Positions 27,267 to 36,821 of a stretch of 64,000 nucleotides of DNA are shown piece by piece. This DNA is from Antrihabitans auranticaus (GTDB lineage: Bacteria > Actinomycetota > Actinomycetes > Mycobacteriales > Mycobacteriaceae), in NCBI RefSeq assembly GCF_016481275.1, contig NZ_JAEMNW010000002.1:310001-374000 (forward strand), in the 5' to 3' direction. The notes beneath the pieces were generated by a model. The model searched no databases and had not been told where the DNA came from. It was given only the letters and a program-made list of their open reading frames with translations. The translations under genes were made by a program, and so were the position numbers. Within the stretch, counting starts at the first letter, position 1. Each line of letters opens with the position of its first letter.

Positions 27267-28777
27267 CCGTTCGCCGCGACGTCTTCGAGGACGGCGATCA
27301 GCGTGCGCACGGGGACTCCGGTGCCGCCCTTACTGATGTAGCCGAACGGGCCACCGGTGTTGTATGCGGGCCCAGCAATGTCGACGTGCGCCCAGGCGAC
27401 GCCTTCGGGCACGAATTCCTTGAGGAAGATGCCCGCCGAGAGCATGCCGCCCCACCGGTGGTTCGTGACGTTCGCGAGGTCGGCTACGCGGGAATTCAAG
27501 TCGGCGCGCAGCTCATCGGGAAGCGGCATGGGCCACCCGTTCTCGCCGACCTCCTGCGAAATTCGGGCGACGCGGTCACGGAACTCGTCGGTACCCATCA
27601 CACCCGGAGTCCGAGTCCCCAGCGCGACCATCTGCGCGCCCGTGAGCGTTGCTGTGTCGATGAGGTACGCGGGGTCGTCGGCGCACGCACGCACTATGGC
27701 GTCCGCGAGAATCAGCCGGCCCTCGGCGTCGGTGTTGATCACCTCGACCGTCGTGCCGCCGTACTGGGTCAGGACATCGCCCGGTCGCTGGGCCGTGTCG
27801 GATGGCATGTTCTCCGCCATCGGAACGGTCGCGGTGACGTTTACGTCCAGGCCGAGCTTTGCTGCCAATGCGACGGTCGCGATGACAGCGGCGGCGCCCG
27901 CCATGTCGGAGGTCATGTTTTCCATGCTCGCCGCCGGCTTGATCGAGATGCCGCCTGTATCGAATGTGATGCCCTTGCCGACGAGGGCTACCAGCGGCGC
28001 GTCGGACTTGGCGCTCGCGTACTTCAGACGGACCAGACGGGGGAGCCGCGACGAGCCCTTGCCGACGCCGAAGATGCCGCCGTAGCCGCCCTGCTCGAGT
28101 GCCTTGTCGTCCAGTATCTCGACCTCGAGGCCAGCGGCCTTGCCGATCGCCTGCGCACGGCTCGCGAATTCCGCGGGATAGAGATGACTCGGCGGTGTGT
28201 TCACGAAATTGCGGGCAGTCGCGACTGCCTCGGCGATCGCGACCGACCGGGCGAGCGTGGCGTCAGCTTTTTTGGCCGTGCTCAATAGTTCGACGCGGCC
28301 GACCGGCTTCGCGTCGTCGTCGGGCGCAGATTTCGCCTTGAATTCCGAGAAGGTGTACGCACCCAGATAGAAGCCTTCCGCGGCGGCGCCCAGATCCACT
28401 GCCGACAGCGTGGTCGCGGCGGTGCCGACCCCGGTCAACGAACGTGCGGCAATGCCTGCCGCTTTGCGGACCTTTTCAGCGGTCACGCCGTCGGCCTTGC
28501 CCAGGCCGACCGCGACGACACTTCCAGCCGAAAGCGCCGTGGGTGCGGGGATCCGTGTGAGTTCGTCGGCCTTGCCCTTCGCACCGACGGCTGTCAGCGC
28601 TGCGACGAGATCTGCGACGACATCGTCCGCAACGAAGCCATCGCCGACCACAGCGGTCGGGCCGTCTTCGCCGGAATACAGACCGATCACGAGAACATCG
28701 GCACCGTCCGAGAGCGAACCGGCGATCGCGAGCTCGGGCCCGAGGGGCGACGATTCGGTGACGTTTTCGGAACTCAC
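27263..28777 (-). CDS. pepA: Leucyl aminopeptidase (M17)
   Basis: 504 residues from a GTG at 28777, which has AAGGAG upstream. A cytoplasmic zinc/manganese aminopeptidase, usually a hexamer. The C-terminal catalytic domain has [30 protein letters not shown] and the signature [13 protein letters not shown]. The N-terminal domain of about 170 residues is of normal size. The mycobacterial equivalent is pepB (Rv2213), also close to gcvT and ilvE. It converges on the tetR gene with a 4-bp overlap of stops and diverges from gcvT. Confidence 0.96.
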   Translation of the reverse strand: MSSENVTESSPLGPELAIAGSLSDGADVLVIGLYSGEDGPTAVVGDGFVADDVVADLVAALTAVGAKGKADELTRIPAPTALSAGSVVAVGLGKADGVTAEKVRKAAGIAARSLTGVGTAATTLSAVDLGAAAEGFYLGAYTFSEFKAKSAPDDDAKPVGRVELLSTAKKADATLARSVAIAEAVATARNFVNTPPSHLYPAEFASRAQAIGKAAGLEVEILDDKALEQGGYGGIFGVGKGSSRLPRLVRLKYASAKSDAPLVALVGKGITFDTGGISIKPAASMENMTSDMAGAAAVIATVALAAKLGLDVNVTATVPMAENMPSDTAQRPGDVLTQYGGTTVEVINTDAEGRLILADAIVRACADDPAYLIDTATLTGAQMVALGTRTPGVMGTDEFRDRVARISQEVGENGWPMPLPDELRADLNSRVADLANVTNHRWGGMLSAGIFLKEFVPEGVAWAHVDIAGPAYNTGGPFGYISKGGTGVPVRTLIAVLEDVAANG

Positions 28778-28876
28778 GGCGACTCCTTGCGTTGGCGGCA
28801 GGTGCAACGACCAATGCTAGCGAGGGTGCACGACAGGCCATTTGGTCAGCGCACTGTTTGTGTCTGCCCCGTCGAC

Positions 28877-28882
28877 TAGCGT
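28877..28882 (+). promoter_or_regulatory. Possible -10 element of a leaderless gcvT promoter
   Basis: TAGCGT fits TANNNT and ends 8 nt before the gcvT ATG; no Shine-Dalgarno sequence is present. No glycine riboswitch fold was recognised in the 113 bp between pepA and gcvT. Confidence 0.4.
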
Positions 28883-28890
28883 GCTGCACT

Positions 28891-29991
28891 ATGACCGACG
28901 CCGACCTGCTCCAAGGTCCTATCCACGCTGTCCATGCAGAACTGGGCGCGACCTTCGCCCCCTTCGGTGGCTGGGCGATGCCCGTCTCCTACTCCGGAAC
29001 TGTCGCCGAGCACACCGCGGTACGGACGACGGTCGGTCTGTTCGACGTCAGCCATCTCGGAAAGGCGACCGTATCCGGTCCCGGCGCAGCCGAATTCGTC
29101 AACTCGGCGCTGACCAACGATCTCGGCCGAATCGGTCCGGGCAAGGCGCAATACACCCTGTGCTGTGCACCGGACGGCGGCGTGATCGATGATCTCATCG
29201 CGTATTACGTGGCTGCCGACGAGATCTTTCTCGTGCCCAACGCCGCCAACACTGCTGCTGTTGTTGCTGAGTTGAAAGCAGCTGCCCCCGAGGGGATTTC
29301 GGTAGTGGATCAGCATCGTGACTACGCGGTGTTCGCTGTCCAGGGACCGAAGTCGACCGATGTGCTGAAAGCCCTCGGGCTGCCGACCGACATGGCGTAC
29401 ATGGCCTACGACGATGCGACCTGGGACGGTGTGCCCGTGCGAGTCTGTCGGACCGGGTACACCGGCGAGCACGGGTACGAGCTGTTGCCCGCGTGGGCCG
29501 ACAGCGAGCGTCTGTTCCGCGCCTTGCTGACGGCTGTCGGTGCGGCGGGTGGGGAACCTGCAGGTCTCGGCGCGCGCGACACCCTGCGGACTGAGATGGG
29601 CTACCCCCTGCACGGGCACGAACTGTCCCTCGAAATCTCGCCGTTGCAAGCGCGCTGCGGCTGGGCGATCGGGTGGAAGAAACCCGAATTCTGGGGCAGC
29701 GCCGCGCTCGCGCAAGAGAAGGCAGATGGTCCGCGGCGCAAGTTGTGGGGGCTGCGCGCGCTGGACCGTGGCGTGCTCCGTCAGGGGCAGTCCGTCCTGC
29801 GTGACGGAGCACCGGTCGGGGAGACCACATCGGGGACTTTTTCACCGACGCTGAAGGTCGGAATCGCGCTCGCGTTGATCGATTCCGATCCTGGTGTCGG
29901 GCCGGGAGACGAGGTCGAGGTGGACGTGCGCGGCCGCCGTCTGCGCTGTGCGGTGATCAACCCGCCGTTCGTGGAGGTCAAGACCAAGTGA
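28891..29991 (+). CDS. gcvT: Glycine cleavage system aminomethyltransferase (T protein)
   Basis: 366 residues from the ATG at 28891. It transfers the aminomethyl group from the H protein's lipoyl arm to tetrahydrofolate, releasing ammonia and methylene-tetrahydrofolate. Key stretches are [66 protein letters not shown] and [16 protein letters not shown]. The other glycine cleavage genes are not in the window. The M. tuberculosis orthologue is Rv2211c, which likewise neighbours pepB and ilvE. H-protein function needs lipoate, so the nearby lipA and lipB are functionally connected. Confidence 0.96.
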   Translation: MTDADLLQGPIHAVHAELGATFAPFGGWAMPVSYSGTVAEHTAVRTTVGLFDVSHLGKATVSGPGAAEFVNSALTNDLGRIGPGKAQYTLCCAPDGGVIDDLIAYYVAADEIFLVPNAANTAAVVAELKAAAPEGISVVDQHRDYAVFAVQGPKSTDVLKALGLPTDMAYMAYDDATWDGVPVRVCRTGYTGEHGYELLPAWADSERLFRALLTAVGAAGGEPAGLGARDTLRTEMGYPLHGHELSLEISPLQARCGWAIGWKKPEFWGSAALAQEKADGPRRKLWGLRALDRGVLRQGQSVLRDGAPVGETTSGTFSPTLKVGIALALIDSDPGVGPGDEVEVDVRGRRLRCAVINPPFVEVKTK

Positions 29992-30022
29992 CTTCGGCGC
30001 GAGAGTTGACCAACACGTTGGA

Positions 30023-30028
30023 TACGAT
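30023..30028 (+). promoter_or_regulatory. Possible -10 element of a leaderless ilvE promoter
   Basis: TACGAT fits TANNNT and ends 6 nt before the ilvE ATG. A TTGACC at 30006-30011 is too close to act as its -35. Confidence 0.4.
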
Positions 30029-30034
30029 TGGGTC

Positions 30035-31138
30035 ATGACCGTTGCTGTCGAATTCACGCGCGCCCCGCACCCGTCTCCGTCCACGGCGGAGCAGCGTGCC
30101 GAAATCCTCGCGGCGCCAGGATTCGGCAAGCACTTCACCGACCATATGGTCGAGATCGACTACTCGGCAACCAGTGGCTGGTCCGCGGGCCAGACCTTGC
30201 CTTACAGCCCTATCCAGCTCGACCCGTCGGCGATGGTGCTGCATTACGGACAAGCGATCTTCGAGGGCTTGAAGGCGTACCGCCAGCCCGATGGTGGCAT
30301 CGCGTCGTTCCGGATCGATGCGAACGCTCGACGCTTCCAGACGTCTGCGCGCCGGATTGCGATGCCGGAGATGCCTTCCGAGCTGTTCATAGAGTCGATC
30401 CGGGAACTCGTCGACGTCGATCACGACTGGGTGCCCGCGGCCGGTGGCGAGGACGCGCTCTACCTGCGTCCCTTCATGTTTGCGACGGAGGTCGGGCTCG
30501 GCGTTCGGCCGTCGACCCACTACCGGTACCTGTTGCTGGCTTCGCCCGCCGGTGCGTACTTCCCGCGCGGCGTGAAGCCGGTCAGCGTCTGGCTCTCGAC
30601 CGAGTACGTTCGCGCGGCGCCCGGCGGCACTGGCGCGGCCAAGTTCGCGGGCAACTATGCCGCATCACTCGTTGCCCAGGCGCAGGCAGCCGAGCAGGGC
30701 TGTGACCAGGTCGTCTGGCTCGACGCGATCGAGCGCCGGTACGTCGAAGAGATGGGTGGAATGAACCTGTTCTTCGTCTTCGGGTCAGGTCCGGACGCGC
30801 GACTCGTCACACCCGAACTCTCTGGCTCGCTACTGCCGGGCATCACCCGCGATTCGTTGCTGACGTTGGCGACCGATGCCGGTTTCGCCGTCGAAGAGCG
30901 CAAGATCGCGACCGAAGAGTGGCAGAAGAAGGCGAAGTCGGGGGAGATCACCGAGGTGTTCGCGTGCGGCACCGCCGCCGTCATCACACCGGTCGGTTCG
31001 GTCAAGTACGCGGACGGTGAATTCACCATCGCGGACGGCGAACCCGGCGACGTGACCATGGCCCTGCGCGACACCCTCACCGGAATCCAGCGCGGAACTT
31101 TCGCCGACATCCACGGGTGGATGACAAAGCTGCGCTAG
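30035..31138 (+). CDS. ilvE: Branched-chain amino acid aminotransferase
   Basis: 367 residues. A fold-type IV PLP enzyme that interconverts Leu, Ile and Val with their 2-oxoacids, using glutamate. Motifs are [38 protein letters not shown], the PLP lysine in [27 protein letters not shown] and [14 protein letters not shown]. The length and pattern match actinobacterial IlvE (Rv2210c). It begins 43 bp after gcvT on the same strand but seems to have its own promoter. It ends 3 bp before the stop of the MBL hydrolase gene. Confidence 0.97.
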   Translation: MTVAVEFTRAPHPSPSTAEQRAEILAAPGFGKHFTDHMVEIDYSATSGWSAGQTLPYSPIQLDPSAMVLHYGQAIFEGLKAYRQPDGGIASFRIDANARRFQTSARRIAMPEMPSELFIESIRELVDVDHDWVPAAGGEDALYLRPFMFATEVGLGVRPSTHYRYLLLASPAGAYFPRGVKPVSVWLSTEYVRAAPGGTGAAKFAGNYAASLVAQAQAAEQGCDQVVWLDAIERRYVEEMGGMNLFFVFGSGPDARLVTPELSGSLLPGITRDSLLTLATDAGFAVEERKIATEEWQKKAKSGEITEVFACGTAAVITPVGSVKYADGEFTIADGEPGDVTMALRDTLTGIQRGTFADIHGWMTKLR

Positions 31139-31141
31139 AAG

Positions 31142-31849
31142 TCAGCCCATCATCATTTGCCACTGCTCGAGCGAGCGCGGCCGGAACACGTAGTTGGTGT
31201 CGCGCACCGTCGACAGAGCTGCGCTCGGGTCCGTCGAGTACCAATGTCCCGGGAAGACGGTCGGGTCGCCGTCGAGCTTCGCGAGGTTCTGCAAACTCCG
31301 GAACATCTCGTCGGAATCGCCACCCGGAAAATCGGTGCGACCACACCCCTCGAGAAAGAGGGTGTCACCAGCGACCAGTCGGCCGTCGAGTAAGAAGCAT
31401 TGGCTGCCCGGCGTGTGGCCCGGTGTGTGCAGCAGTTCGATGTCGATTGCACCGACGCTGACCTTGTCGCGGTGTGCGTGCCCGGTGAGATCGTTCTCGG
31501 ATATCCCGGTGACCTGAGAAACCCATTTCACCTCATGCTCGTTGACGTGCACGGGTACTCCGACACGATCGAGCAGTTGGGCGAGGCCGGGCAACTTGAA
31601 CCCCATCATTTCGCCGCCGACGTGGTCGGGGTGATGGTGGGTGACGAGAACGCCGGACAGCCGCATGCCGTCCGCTTCGAGCGCGTCGACAAGGTCGCCG
31701 GCAGCGTAGGCGGGGTCTACGACGAGGCAGTCGCCTGTCTCGCGGTCGCCGATCAAATACGCGAAGTTGCGCATCTGGGTGGCGATCGGATCGCCGACGG
31801 CCCAATCGCGGCCGGCCAGCATTTGACGGAAATAGAGGCGATCGGACAT
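31142..31849 (-). CDS. MBL-fold metallo-hydrolase, glyoxalase II/persulfide dioxygenase-like
   Basis: 235 residues. The metal-binding signature VTHHHPDHVGG, HTPGHTPGSQCFLLDGRLVAGDTLF, and a C-terminal FPGHWYS give the standard two-metal site. EGCGRTDFPGGD is shared with ETHE1 persulfide dioxygenases and related glyoxalase II-like proteins. Which reaction it performs cannot be settled from the sequence; a mycothiol-linked thioester or persulfide substrate would suit an actinobacterium (inference). It is transcribed leftward, 30 bp beyond the cobS stop, on the same strand as cobS. Confidence 0.85.
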   Translation of the reverse strand: MSDRLYFRQMLAGRDWAVGDPIATQMRNFAYLIGDRETGDCLVVDPAYAAGDLVDALEADGMRLSGVLVTHHHPDHVGGEMMGFKLPGLAQLLDRVGVPVHVNEHEVKWVSQVTGISENDLTGHAHRDKVSVGAIDIELLHTPGHTPGSQCFLLDGRLVAGDTLFLEGCGRTDFPGGDSDEMFRSLQNLAKLDGDPTVFPGHWYSTDPSAALSTVRDTNYVFRPRSLEQWQMMMG

Positions 31850-31879
31850 CCGTCGACTGTATCTGTGCGCGGTGGGCGG

Positions 31880-32626
31880 TCAGATCCCGGCGGTCAATCC
31901 GGCCGCGGTTACCGACACGGCGATCTCGATGGTCGCGCCAAGGACGTCGCCGCTCAGCCCGCCGAACCGGCGGATGCAATGCTGCGCGACGGCCAATGAC
32001 GCGACCAATCCGAGCAGTACGACGAGCGGTCCCTGCCACACCGAGTCGGTGGACCACACCGAGACCGCTATCACGACCGCCGACCATGCCGCGCCTACGC
32101 CGATCGGTTGCGTACCGGCGACAAGGGCGCCGAATCCGGTGTCATCGGCGGCCGCGACGCCGCGTCGGCACGCGAGGACGACCGCCACACGACCGGCCGC
32201 TACCGCCACCGCCAGCGCAAGCCACGCGTCAGCCGAAACGAGGACGCCGAACGAGACTGCTTGCACACCAACCGAAATCACGATCGCGGCGACACCGAAC
32301 GGGCCGCACCCGCCCGACTTCATAACGTCACGGGCGCGCTCGGGCGGGCCGTAGCAACCGAGGCCGTCGAAGGTGTCGGCGAGGCCGTCGACGTGCATTC
32401 CCCGGGTGCTCAACGCCAACGCTGCGACAACGCCGAATCCAACGAGCAGGGGATCGAGCCCGGCGGCACCGAGCAGCCACGCAAGACCTGCGGCGACTGC
32501 GCCGAGTACAGCGCCGACGACTGGGACCCACGCAATTGCTCGGGCGCCGGTTCCGCGATCGACAGTCGACGGACCGCCGACAGGCAGGACTGTCAGCCAC
32601 GAGAACGCGAGCCGCGGGCCGGTCAC
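31880..32626 (-). CDS. cobS: Adenosylcobinamide-GDP ribazoletransferase (cobalamin synthase)
   Basis: 248 residues from a GTG at 32626. An integral membrane enzyme that joins adenosylcobinamide-GDP and alpha-ribazole in the last steps of cobalamin synthesis. It has several alanine/valine-rich membrane helices and the conserved GMHVDGLADTFDGLGCYGPPERARDVMKSGGCGPFGV signature (given here for 32340-32450 in part), with the acidic metal-binding residues. It starts 10 bp after cobT ends and is the last gene of the leftward cobU-cobT-cobS unit. Confidence 0.95.
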   Translation of the reverse strand: MTGPRLAFSWLTVLPVGGPSTVDRGTGARAIAWVPVVGAVLGAVAAGLAWLLGAAGLDPLLVGFGVVAALALSTRGMHVDGLADTFDGLGCYGPPERARDVMKSGGCGPFGVAAIVISVGVQAVSFGVLVSADAWLALAVAVAAGRVAVVLACRRGVAAADDTGFGALVAGTQPIGVGAAWSAVVIAVSVWSTDSVWQGPLVVLLGLVASLAVAQHCIRRFGGLSGDVLGATIEIAVSVTAAGLTAGI

Positions 32627-32636
32627 TGGTCGGTGA

Positions 32637-33677
32637 TCACTGTTTGTCTGTCACTCCGGCATCGCCGAACGTCGCCATCTCGGCGAGAGTGGCGATCGCC
32701 GCGTGCAGGACCGGCAGTGCAACCAGAGCGCCCGAACCCTCGCCCAGTCGCATGTCGAACTCGACCAACGGCTCGAGCCGAAGTTGACGAAGCGCCAGCG
32801 TGTGCGCGGGTTCGGTCGAGCGGTGTCCCGCTACCCACCAGGCCTTGGCGCCCGGTGCGAGATCCTCGGCGACCAACGCGGCCGCGGTAACGACGACGCC
32901 GTCGAGAATCACCGGCGTCCGTCGGATCGCAGCCTGCGCGAGAAAGCCTGCCATCGCGGCGAAATCGGCACCTGCCGCGACCCGCAACAACGTCACGGGT
33001 GCCTTCGCGACCGGACGAGCGCGTCGCATAGCGTCCCTGATTGCGGCTGTCTTGCGGCTCCAGGCGGCGTCGTCGATTCCAGTGCCTCGCCCGACAACAG
33101 CAACGGGCTCGCTGTTGGTCAAGGTAGCGATCAACACCGCTGCCGGTGTGGTGTTGCCGATTCCCATGTCGCCGGCGATGAGGAGGTCCGCACCGGAGTC
33201 GACCTCCTCGTCGGCGATGTCGCGTCCCGCCTGAATCGCCTGCTCGGCCTCGTCCTGGCTCAGCGCATCTTCGGTTGTGATCGTTCCCGACGATCGCCTG
33301 ACCTTGTGTGCGGAAATCGATGCGTCGGTGTCACCGTCGACGGCAATGTCGACGACCCGAACGCTCGCGCCGGCCACCGTGGCGAAAGCATTCACGGCGG
33401 CGCCGCCCGCGAGAAAGTTGCCGACCATCTGTGCAGTGACCTCGCTCGGAAAGGCCGAGACCCCGGTGCGCGCCACGCCGTGATCGCCGGCGAAGACGAC
33501 AACCCGCGGACGCGCGAAAGCGCGTGGGGGACAAGCGCCCTGGCACGCCGCGATCCAGTTACCGAGCTGTTCGAGTCGGCCCAGCGCTCCGGCAGGCTTC
33601 GTGAGTTGAAGTTGCCGGGCCTCTGCCTGCTTCCGGATCAGGTTGTCCGGCGGTGAGATCGGTGGAAACGCTGTCAC
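32637..33677 (-). CDS. cobT: Nicotinate-nucleotide--dimethylbenzimidazole phosphoribosyltransferase
   Basis: 346 residues from a GTG at 33677. It makes alpha-ribazole phosphate, the lower-ligand precursor of cobalamin. Motifs are [91 protein letters not shown] and [15 protein letters not shown] with the catalytic glutamate. It follows cobU by 12 bp and precedes cobS by 10 bp. No gene for making dimethylbenzimidazole is nearby. Confidence 0.97.
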   Translation of the reverse strand: MTAFPPISPPDNLIRKQAEARQLQLTKPAGALGRLEQLGNWIAACQGACPPRAFARPRVVVFAGDHGVARTGVSAFPSEVTAQMVGNFLAGGAAVNAFATVAGASVRVVDIAVDGDTDASISAHKVRRSSGTITTEDALSQDEAEQAIQAGRDIADEEVDSGADLLIAGDMGIGNTTPAAVLIATLTNSEPVAVVGRGTGIDDAAWSRKTAAIRDAMRRARPVAKAPVTLLRVAAGADFAAMAGFLAQAAIRRTPVILDGVVVTAAALVAEDLAPGAKAWWVAGHRSTEPAHTLALRQLRLEPLVEFDMRLGEGSGALVALPVLHAAIATLAEMATFGDAGVTDKQ

Positions 33678-33689
33678 GCGAAAGGCCTT

Positions 33690-34223
33690 TCATTTCAGCC
33701 GCATGGGCAAGCCCGCGACAACGAACACGACTTCGTCGCAGACGCTCGCGAGGCGTTGGTTGAGTGTGCCGAGCTCGTCGCGAAACAGCCTGCCCGACGT
33801 GGTCGCCGGGATGACGCCCTGCCCGACCTCAGGGCTGACCAGTACGAGGCGTTCACTGTAATCCGCAACGGCGCTGACAAGATCGACGGTGTCGACAGTG
33901 CCGCGCGGCAGCTCCCACGCGGCAGCCGAATCGATCTCGGCAGTCAGCCACGTTCCGATGTCGTCGACGAGGGTGGGGGAGTCGACTGCGCGCAGGGCCG
34001 CTGCCAGATCGGTGTCTTCGACGACGGACCACGTGCTGGGTCGCCTGGCCCGATGGGCAGCGATGCGGCGCTGGAAATCGTGGTCGGCGGCATCGACGCG
34101 CGCGGTGGCGATGTAGCGAACAGCCGATCCGGCAACGCTGGCCAATTGCTCGGCGTGCGCCGACTTTCCTGAACGCGCTCCACCCAGGACGAGTGTCCGG
34201 AGTGGCCGGTCGGCGGAAAGCAC
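33690..34223 (-). CDS. cobU: Adenosylcobinamide kinase/guanylyltransferase
   Basis: 177 residues from a GTG at 34223. It phosphorylates adenosylcobinamide and adds GMP. The P-loop VLGGARSGKSAHAEQL lies at the N-terminus; IATARVDAADHDFQRRIAAHRARRP holds the guanylylated histidine region; LVDDIGTWLTAEI and SPEVGQGVIPATTSGRLFRDELGTLNQ complete the family pattern. The frame is open further upstream into the regulator gene, but the GTG just before the P-loop is the natural start. It opens the cobU-cobT-cobS unit, 4 bp after the GlxA-type regulator gene. I saw no cobalamin riboswitch. Confidence 0.92.
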   Translation of the reverse strand: MLSADRPLRTLVLGGARSGKSAHAEQLASVAGSAVRYIATARVDAADHDFQRRIAAHRARRPSTWSVVEDTDLAAALRAVDSPTLVDDIGTWLTAEIDSAAAWELPRGTVDTVDLVSAVADYSERLVLVSPEVGQGVIPATTSGRLFRDELGTLNQRLASVCDEVVFVVAGLPMRLK

Positions 34224-34227
34224 GAGG

Positions 34228-35202
34228 TTAGACGCTACCAACCGGTGCTGTCTGGTTGCCGAAGCGGCGACGATAGTCGACCGGTGGAAGGCCGACGACC
34301 CGGTTGAAGTGATGGCGCAGCAATGCACCGGAGCCGAATCCGGAGCGGCTCGCAATGGCTTCCAGCCCCAAGTCGGTCTCCTCGAGCAGATGCTTCGCGC
34401 GGAGCACCCGCTGGTTCGTCAGCCACTTCACCGGTGTGGTTCCCGTCTCGGCGGCGAACTTTCTGGCGAACGTGCGCGTAGACATTGCTGACCGTGCGGC
34501 GAGGTCCTCGACGGTCAGAGGCAACTCCAGATTGGCGGTCATCCATTGCAGTATCGAGCTCAGGCTGTCCGAGCGGCATTCGACGATCGGCTGCTCTATG
34601 AACTGTCGCTGACCACCGTCGCGCTGCGGCGGCACGACCATGCGCCGAGCGATGGCGTTCGCGACGGAACTTCCGAGTTCGCGGCGGACGAGGTGCAGGC
34701 AGGCGTCGATGCCCGCCGAAGTTCCGGCACTCGTGATCAGGTTGCCGGCGTCGACGAACAACACGTCCGGATCGACGGTCGCCTTCGGGAACATCGCGGC
34801 GAGGTCGTCGGTGTAGCGCCAGTGCGTCGTGCACTTTCGGTCGTCGAGCAACCCGGCCGCGCCCGCGAGAAAGGCGCCGGAGCAGACGGTGAGCACGATG
34901 GCGCCGGCCTCGAATGCGTCCTGGATCGCTTCGATGATGTCGGGCGGATAGTTGCGGGTCTTCTTCGACGCGGGAATCGCAACGAGGTCGGCACCGCGCA
35001 ACCCGTCCAGCCCGAACTCCGGCGTCACGGTCACCCCGGGGCTCGACACCTGCAATTGCACGCCCGGTTCTCTGCCGCACACGCGAAAGTCGATGGCGGG
35101 CAACCCGTCATCGGTTCGGTCGAGGCCGAAAACTTCGCAGACGACGCCCAGTTCGAACATTGTCGCGGGCTCGACCAGCACGGTGGCAACCGTCTTCAAC
35201 AT
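34228..35202 (-). CDS. GlxA-family transcriptional regulator (DJ-1/PfpI plus AraC domains)
   Basis: 324 residues. The N-terminal 180 residues are a DJ-1/PfpI-like sensor domain with FELGVVCEVFGLDR and the cysteine elbow LTVCSGAFLAGAAGLLDDR, then THWRYTDDLAAMFP. The C-terminal 100 residues are an AraC DNA-binding domain (LEDLAARSAMSTRTFARKF-type helices and FGSGALLRHHFNRVVGLPPVDYRRRF). Such regulators often control catabolism of nitrogen compounds. The gene ends 4 bp before cobU, so they may be cotranscribed, but a cobalamin link is not otherwise shown. A 56-codon gene diverges from it. Confidence 0.9.
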   Translation of the reverse strand: MLKTVATVLVEPATMFELGVVCEVFGLDRTDDGLPAIDFRVCGREPGVQLQVSSPGVTVTPEFGLDGLRGADLVAIPASKKTRNYPPDIIEAIQDAFEAGAIVLTVCSGAFLAGAAGLLDDRKCTTHWRYTDDLAAMFPKATVDPDVLFVDAGNLITSAGTSAGIDACLHLVRRELGSSVANAIARRMVVPPQRDGGQRQFIEQPIVECRSDSLSSILQWMTANLELPLTVEDLAARSAMSTRTFARKFAAETGTTPVKWLTNQRVLRAKHLLEETDLGLEAIASRSGFGSGALLRHHFNRVVGLPPVDYRRRFGNQTAPVGSV

Positions 35203-35288
35203 CCGTCCAGCCTAGTTGGCAGAATATTGATGCACAACGTCAGTTCAGCCACTTTCGGCAGGAAATCTATGAACGCAAACTTACTGCC

Positions 35289-35459
35289 ATGAGTACTTCG
35301 ACGTTCCCCACACACTCGCTCACCGGCTTCGTCGAGCGGTTTCGCGACTTCTTCCGGCCTAGCGGCTACATGGGCAGCGGTTACCCGGCCGACCGCGACG
35401 CCGAGCGGATGTTCGCCGAGGTCATTGCAGTCGACCGGCGCGGGCATGGTGAGTGCTAG
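35289..35459 (+). CDS. Small hypothetical protein, possibly coupled to a 7-codon leader
   Basis: 56 residues: STSTFPTHSLTGFVERFRDF, then FRPSGYMGSGYPADRDAERMFAEV. It is not a family I know. Third codon positions are strongly G/C, as in neighbouring genes, which supports coding. It has no ribosome site of its own. Instead, AGGAAA at about 35259-35264 precedes an ATG at 35269 that opens a 7-codon frame (MNANLLP) whose TGA overlaps this ATG, so translation could be coupled. The gene diverges from the GlxA regulator, and its TAG overlaps the stop of the DUF3043 gene. Confidence 0.5.
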   Translation: MSTSTFPTHSLTGFVERFRDFFRPSGYMGSGYPADRDAERMFAEVIAVDRRGHGEC

Positions 35460-36097
35460 ACCGCGTCCCCGGGCTTCACGCGGGGCTTGGGCAGTCGCAT
35501 CTTCTTAATCTGCGACGCCCGGGTGAACGCGTACCAGCCGAGTTTGAACCCGGTGTCGGTGGCGTCGGGGAAGCGCTCGCGAACCCGGCGGTTCACCATC
35601 TTCCCGAGGTAGAAACCCTCGCCGAGCATGAACAGCATCATGATCAACATGGCAAGGGTGACGATCGAACTCAGCACGGGGCTGATGAACATCGTCGCGA
35701 TCAGAACCAGTGCGAGCGGCATGAACATGCCGACAAGGTTGCGTCGAGCATCGATGATGTCCCGGACGAACGCCTTGACGGGTCCCTTGTCGCGGGGCAG
35801 CAGATACTTGTCGTCGCCGGCCGCCATGCCAGCCCGGCGAATCTGCGCCGCCTCACGCCGCTGATTCGAAGCGGCTTTGCGATCCGCCTTCGAACCGCGA
35901 TTGGCGCGTTTGCGGGCGCGCGCCTCCTTCGCCGTCCTGGGCGCAGGCGCAACGGGTCCGCGGCGACGCGCCTCCGCGTCCTTGCGCTTCGGCGTTGGAC
36001 GCCCTTTTCCGAGGGAGACCGTCGCGGTCTCGGTCGACGATTCGGTTTCGGTGCTTCGGTCCGAGTCGTCGGAGCCACCTCGACGTAACAACTTCAC
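35456..36097 (-). CDS. DUF3043 membrane protein
   Basis: 213 residues. The first 90 are hydrophilic and highly basic (PKRKDAEARRRGPVAPAPR, RKRANRGSKADRKAASNQ), followed by DKYLLPRDKGPVKAFVRDIIDARRN, typical of DUF3043. Two membrane segments follow (LVGMFMPLALVLIATMFI and VLSSIVTLAMLIMMLFML). The C-terminus is basic again. The family is restricted to actinobacteria and has no known role; the mycobacterial gene sits beside the erpA-like and cobT genes, as here. It converges on the 56-codon gene and diverges from erpA. Confidence 0.88.
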   Translation of the reverse strand: MKLLRRGGSDDSDRSTETESSTETATVSLGKGRPTPKRKDAEARRRGPVAPAPRTAKEARARKRANRGSKADRKAASNQRREAAQIRRAGMAAGDDKYLLPRDKGPVKAFVRDIIDARRNLVGMFMPLALVLIATMFISPVLSSIVTLAMLIMMLFMLGEGFYLGKMVNRRVRERFPDATDTGFKLGWYAFTRASQIKKMRLPKPRVKPGDAV

Positions 36098-36435
36098 GAG
36101 TCCAGGCTATGGGAAGTTTCTGGAAATGGAGAATTCGGACTTGGGGAGCGTCGACCAGGCGGCTGTCGTGAGGGCTTCTCGGGCGCTGGTTCGCCGGGCG
36201 CCTGTTCGGTGGGCGAACCTGCGTGCCGATCGTCGAGGGGGCTGTTGTTGTGGTGGTTCGTTGGCGGATGGTGCGCTGCGCGCCTGTTCGGTAGGCAACC
36301 TCACGCGGCCGGCGTCGACACACCGTCGAGCACTGTGGGAAGTGTCGCCCGTCTGTCATTTCGAGGAATAGGCGTAGCGGGAGTACCGTTGAAGCGTTCA
36401 GAGAGTTTGAACGCGCGTGCCTACAGGGAGAGTCC
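36098..36435. other. 338-bp divergent intergenic region with a partial repeat pair
   Basis: No convincing gene. It holds two similar stretches, GGGCGCCTGTTCGGTGGGCG continuing AACCTGCG (36197-36224) and GCGCGCCTGTTCGGTAGGCA continuing ACCTCACG (36278-36305). The first is also part of an inverted repeat, GTTCGCC with GGGCGAAC. The erpA promoter must lie towards the right end; AGGGAGAG at 36425-36432 is its ribosome site. Confidence 0.6.
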
Positions 36436-36792
36436 ATGACTGTACAGAACGAGACCGCCACCACCACTCACGGCGTGAGCTTGAGCGATGCGGCTGCGGC
36501 CAAGGCCAAGGCTCTGCTCGACCAGGAAGGCCGTGACGACCTTGCGCTGCGGATCGCCGTGCAGCCCGGTGGCTGCGCCGGCCTGCGCTACCAGCTGTTC
36601 TTCGACGACCGGTCCCTCGATGGCGACCTGGTCAAGGATTGCAGCGGCGTATCGCTGATCGTCGACCGGATGAGCGCACCGTACGTCGAAGGCGCATCGA
36701 TCGACTTCGTCGACACCATCGAAAAGCAGGGCTTCACGATCGACAACCCGAACGCGACCGGTTCTTGCGCCTGCGGCGACAGCTTCAACTGA
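36436..36792 (+). CDS. erpA: HesB/IscA-type iron-sulfur cluster insertion protein
   Basis: 118 residues. A-type carrier that delivers Fe-S clusters to target enzymes. The three conserved cysteines are present: Cys47 in QPGGCAGLRYQ and Cys111 and Cys113 in the C-terminal GSCACGDSF. FVDTIEKQGFTIDNPNATGS is the family's second half. The M. tuberculosis counterpart is Rv2204c, which lies next to adoK (Rv2202c), the same relationship as here. Client enzymes might include LipA, which needs two Fe-S clusters, but that is inference. The gene is followed by a hairpin terminator. Confidence 0.93.
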   Translation: MTVQNETATTTHGVSLSDAAAAKAKALLDQEGRDDLALRIAVQPGGCAGLRYQLFFDDRSLDGDLVKDCSGVSLIVDRMSAPYVEGASIDFVDTIEKQGFTIDNPNATGSCACGDSFN

Positions 36793-36821
36793 CGCTCGGG
36801 TCACACGCGAATATCTCCTCT

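Noticed and set aside
34200-34260. Cobalamin riboswitch before cobU, or before cobQ near 61699
   Set aside because: The gaps are too short, and I saw no B12-box or the paired stems of that riboswitch.
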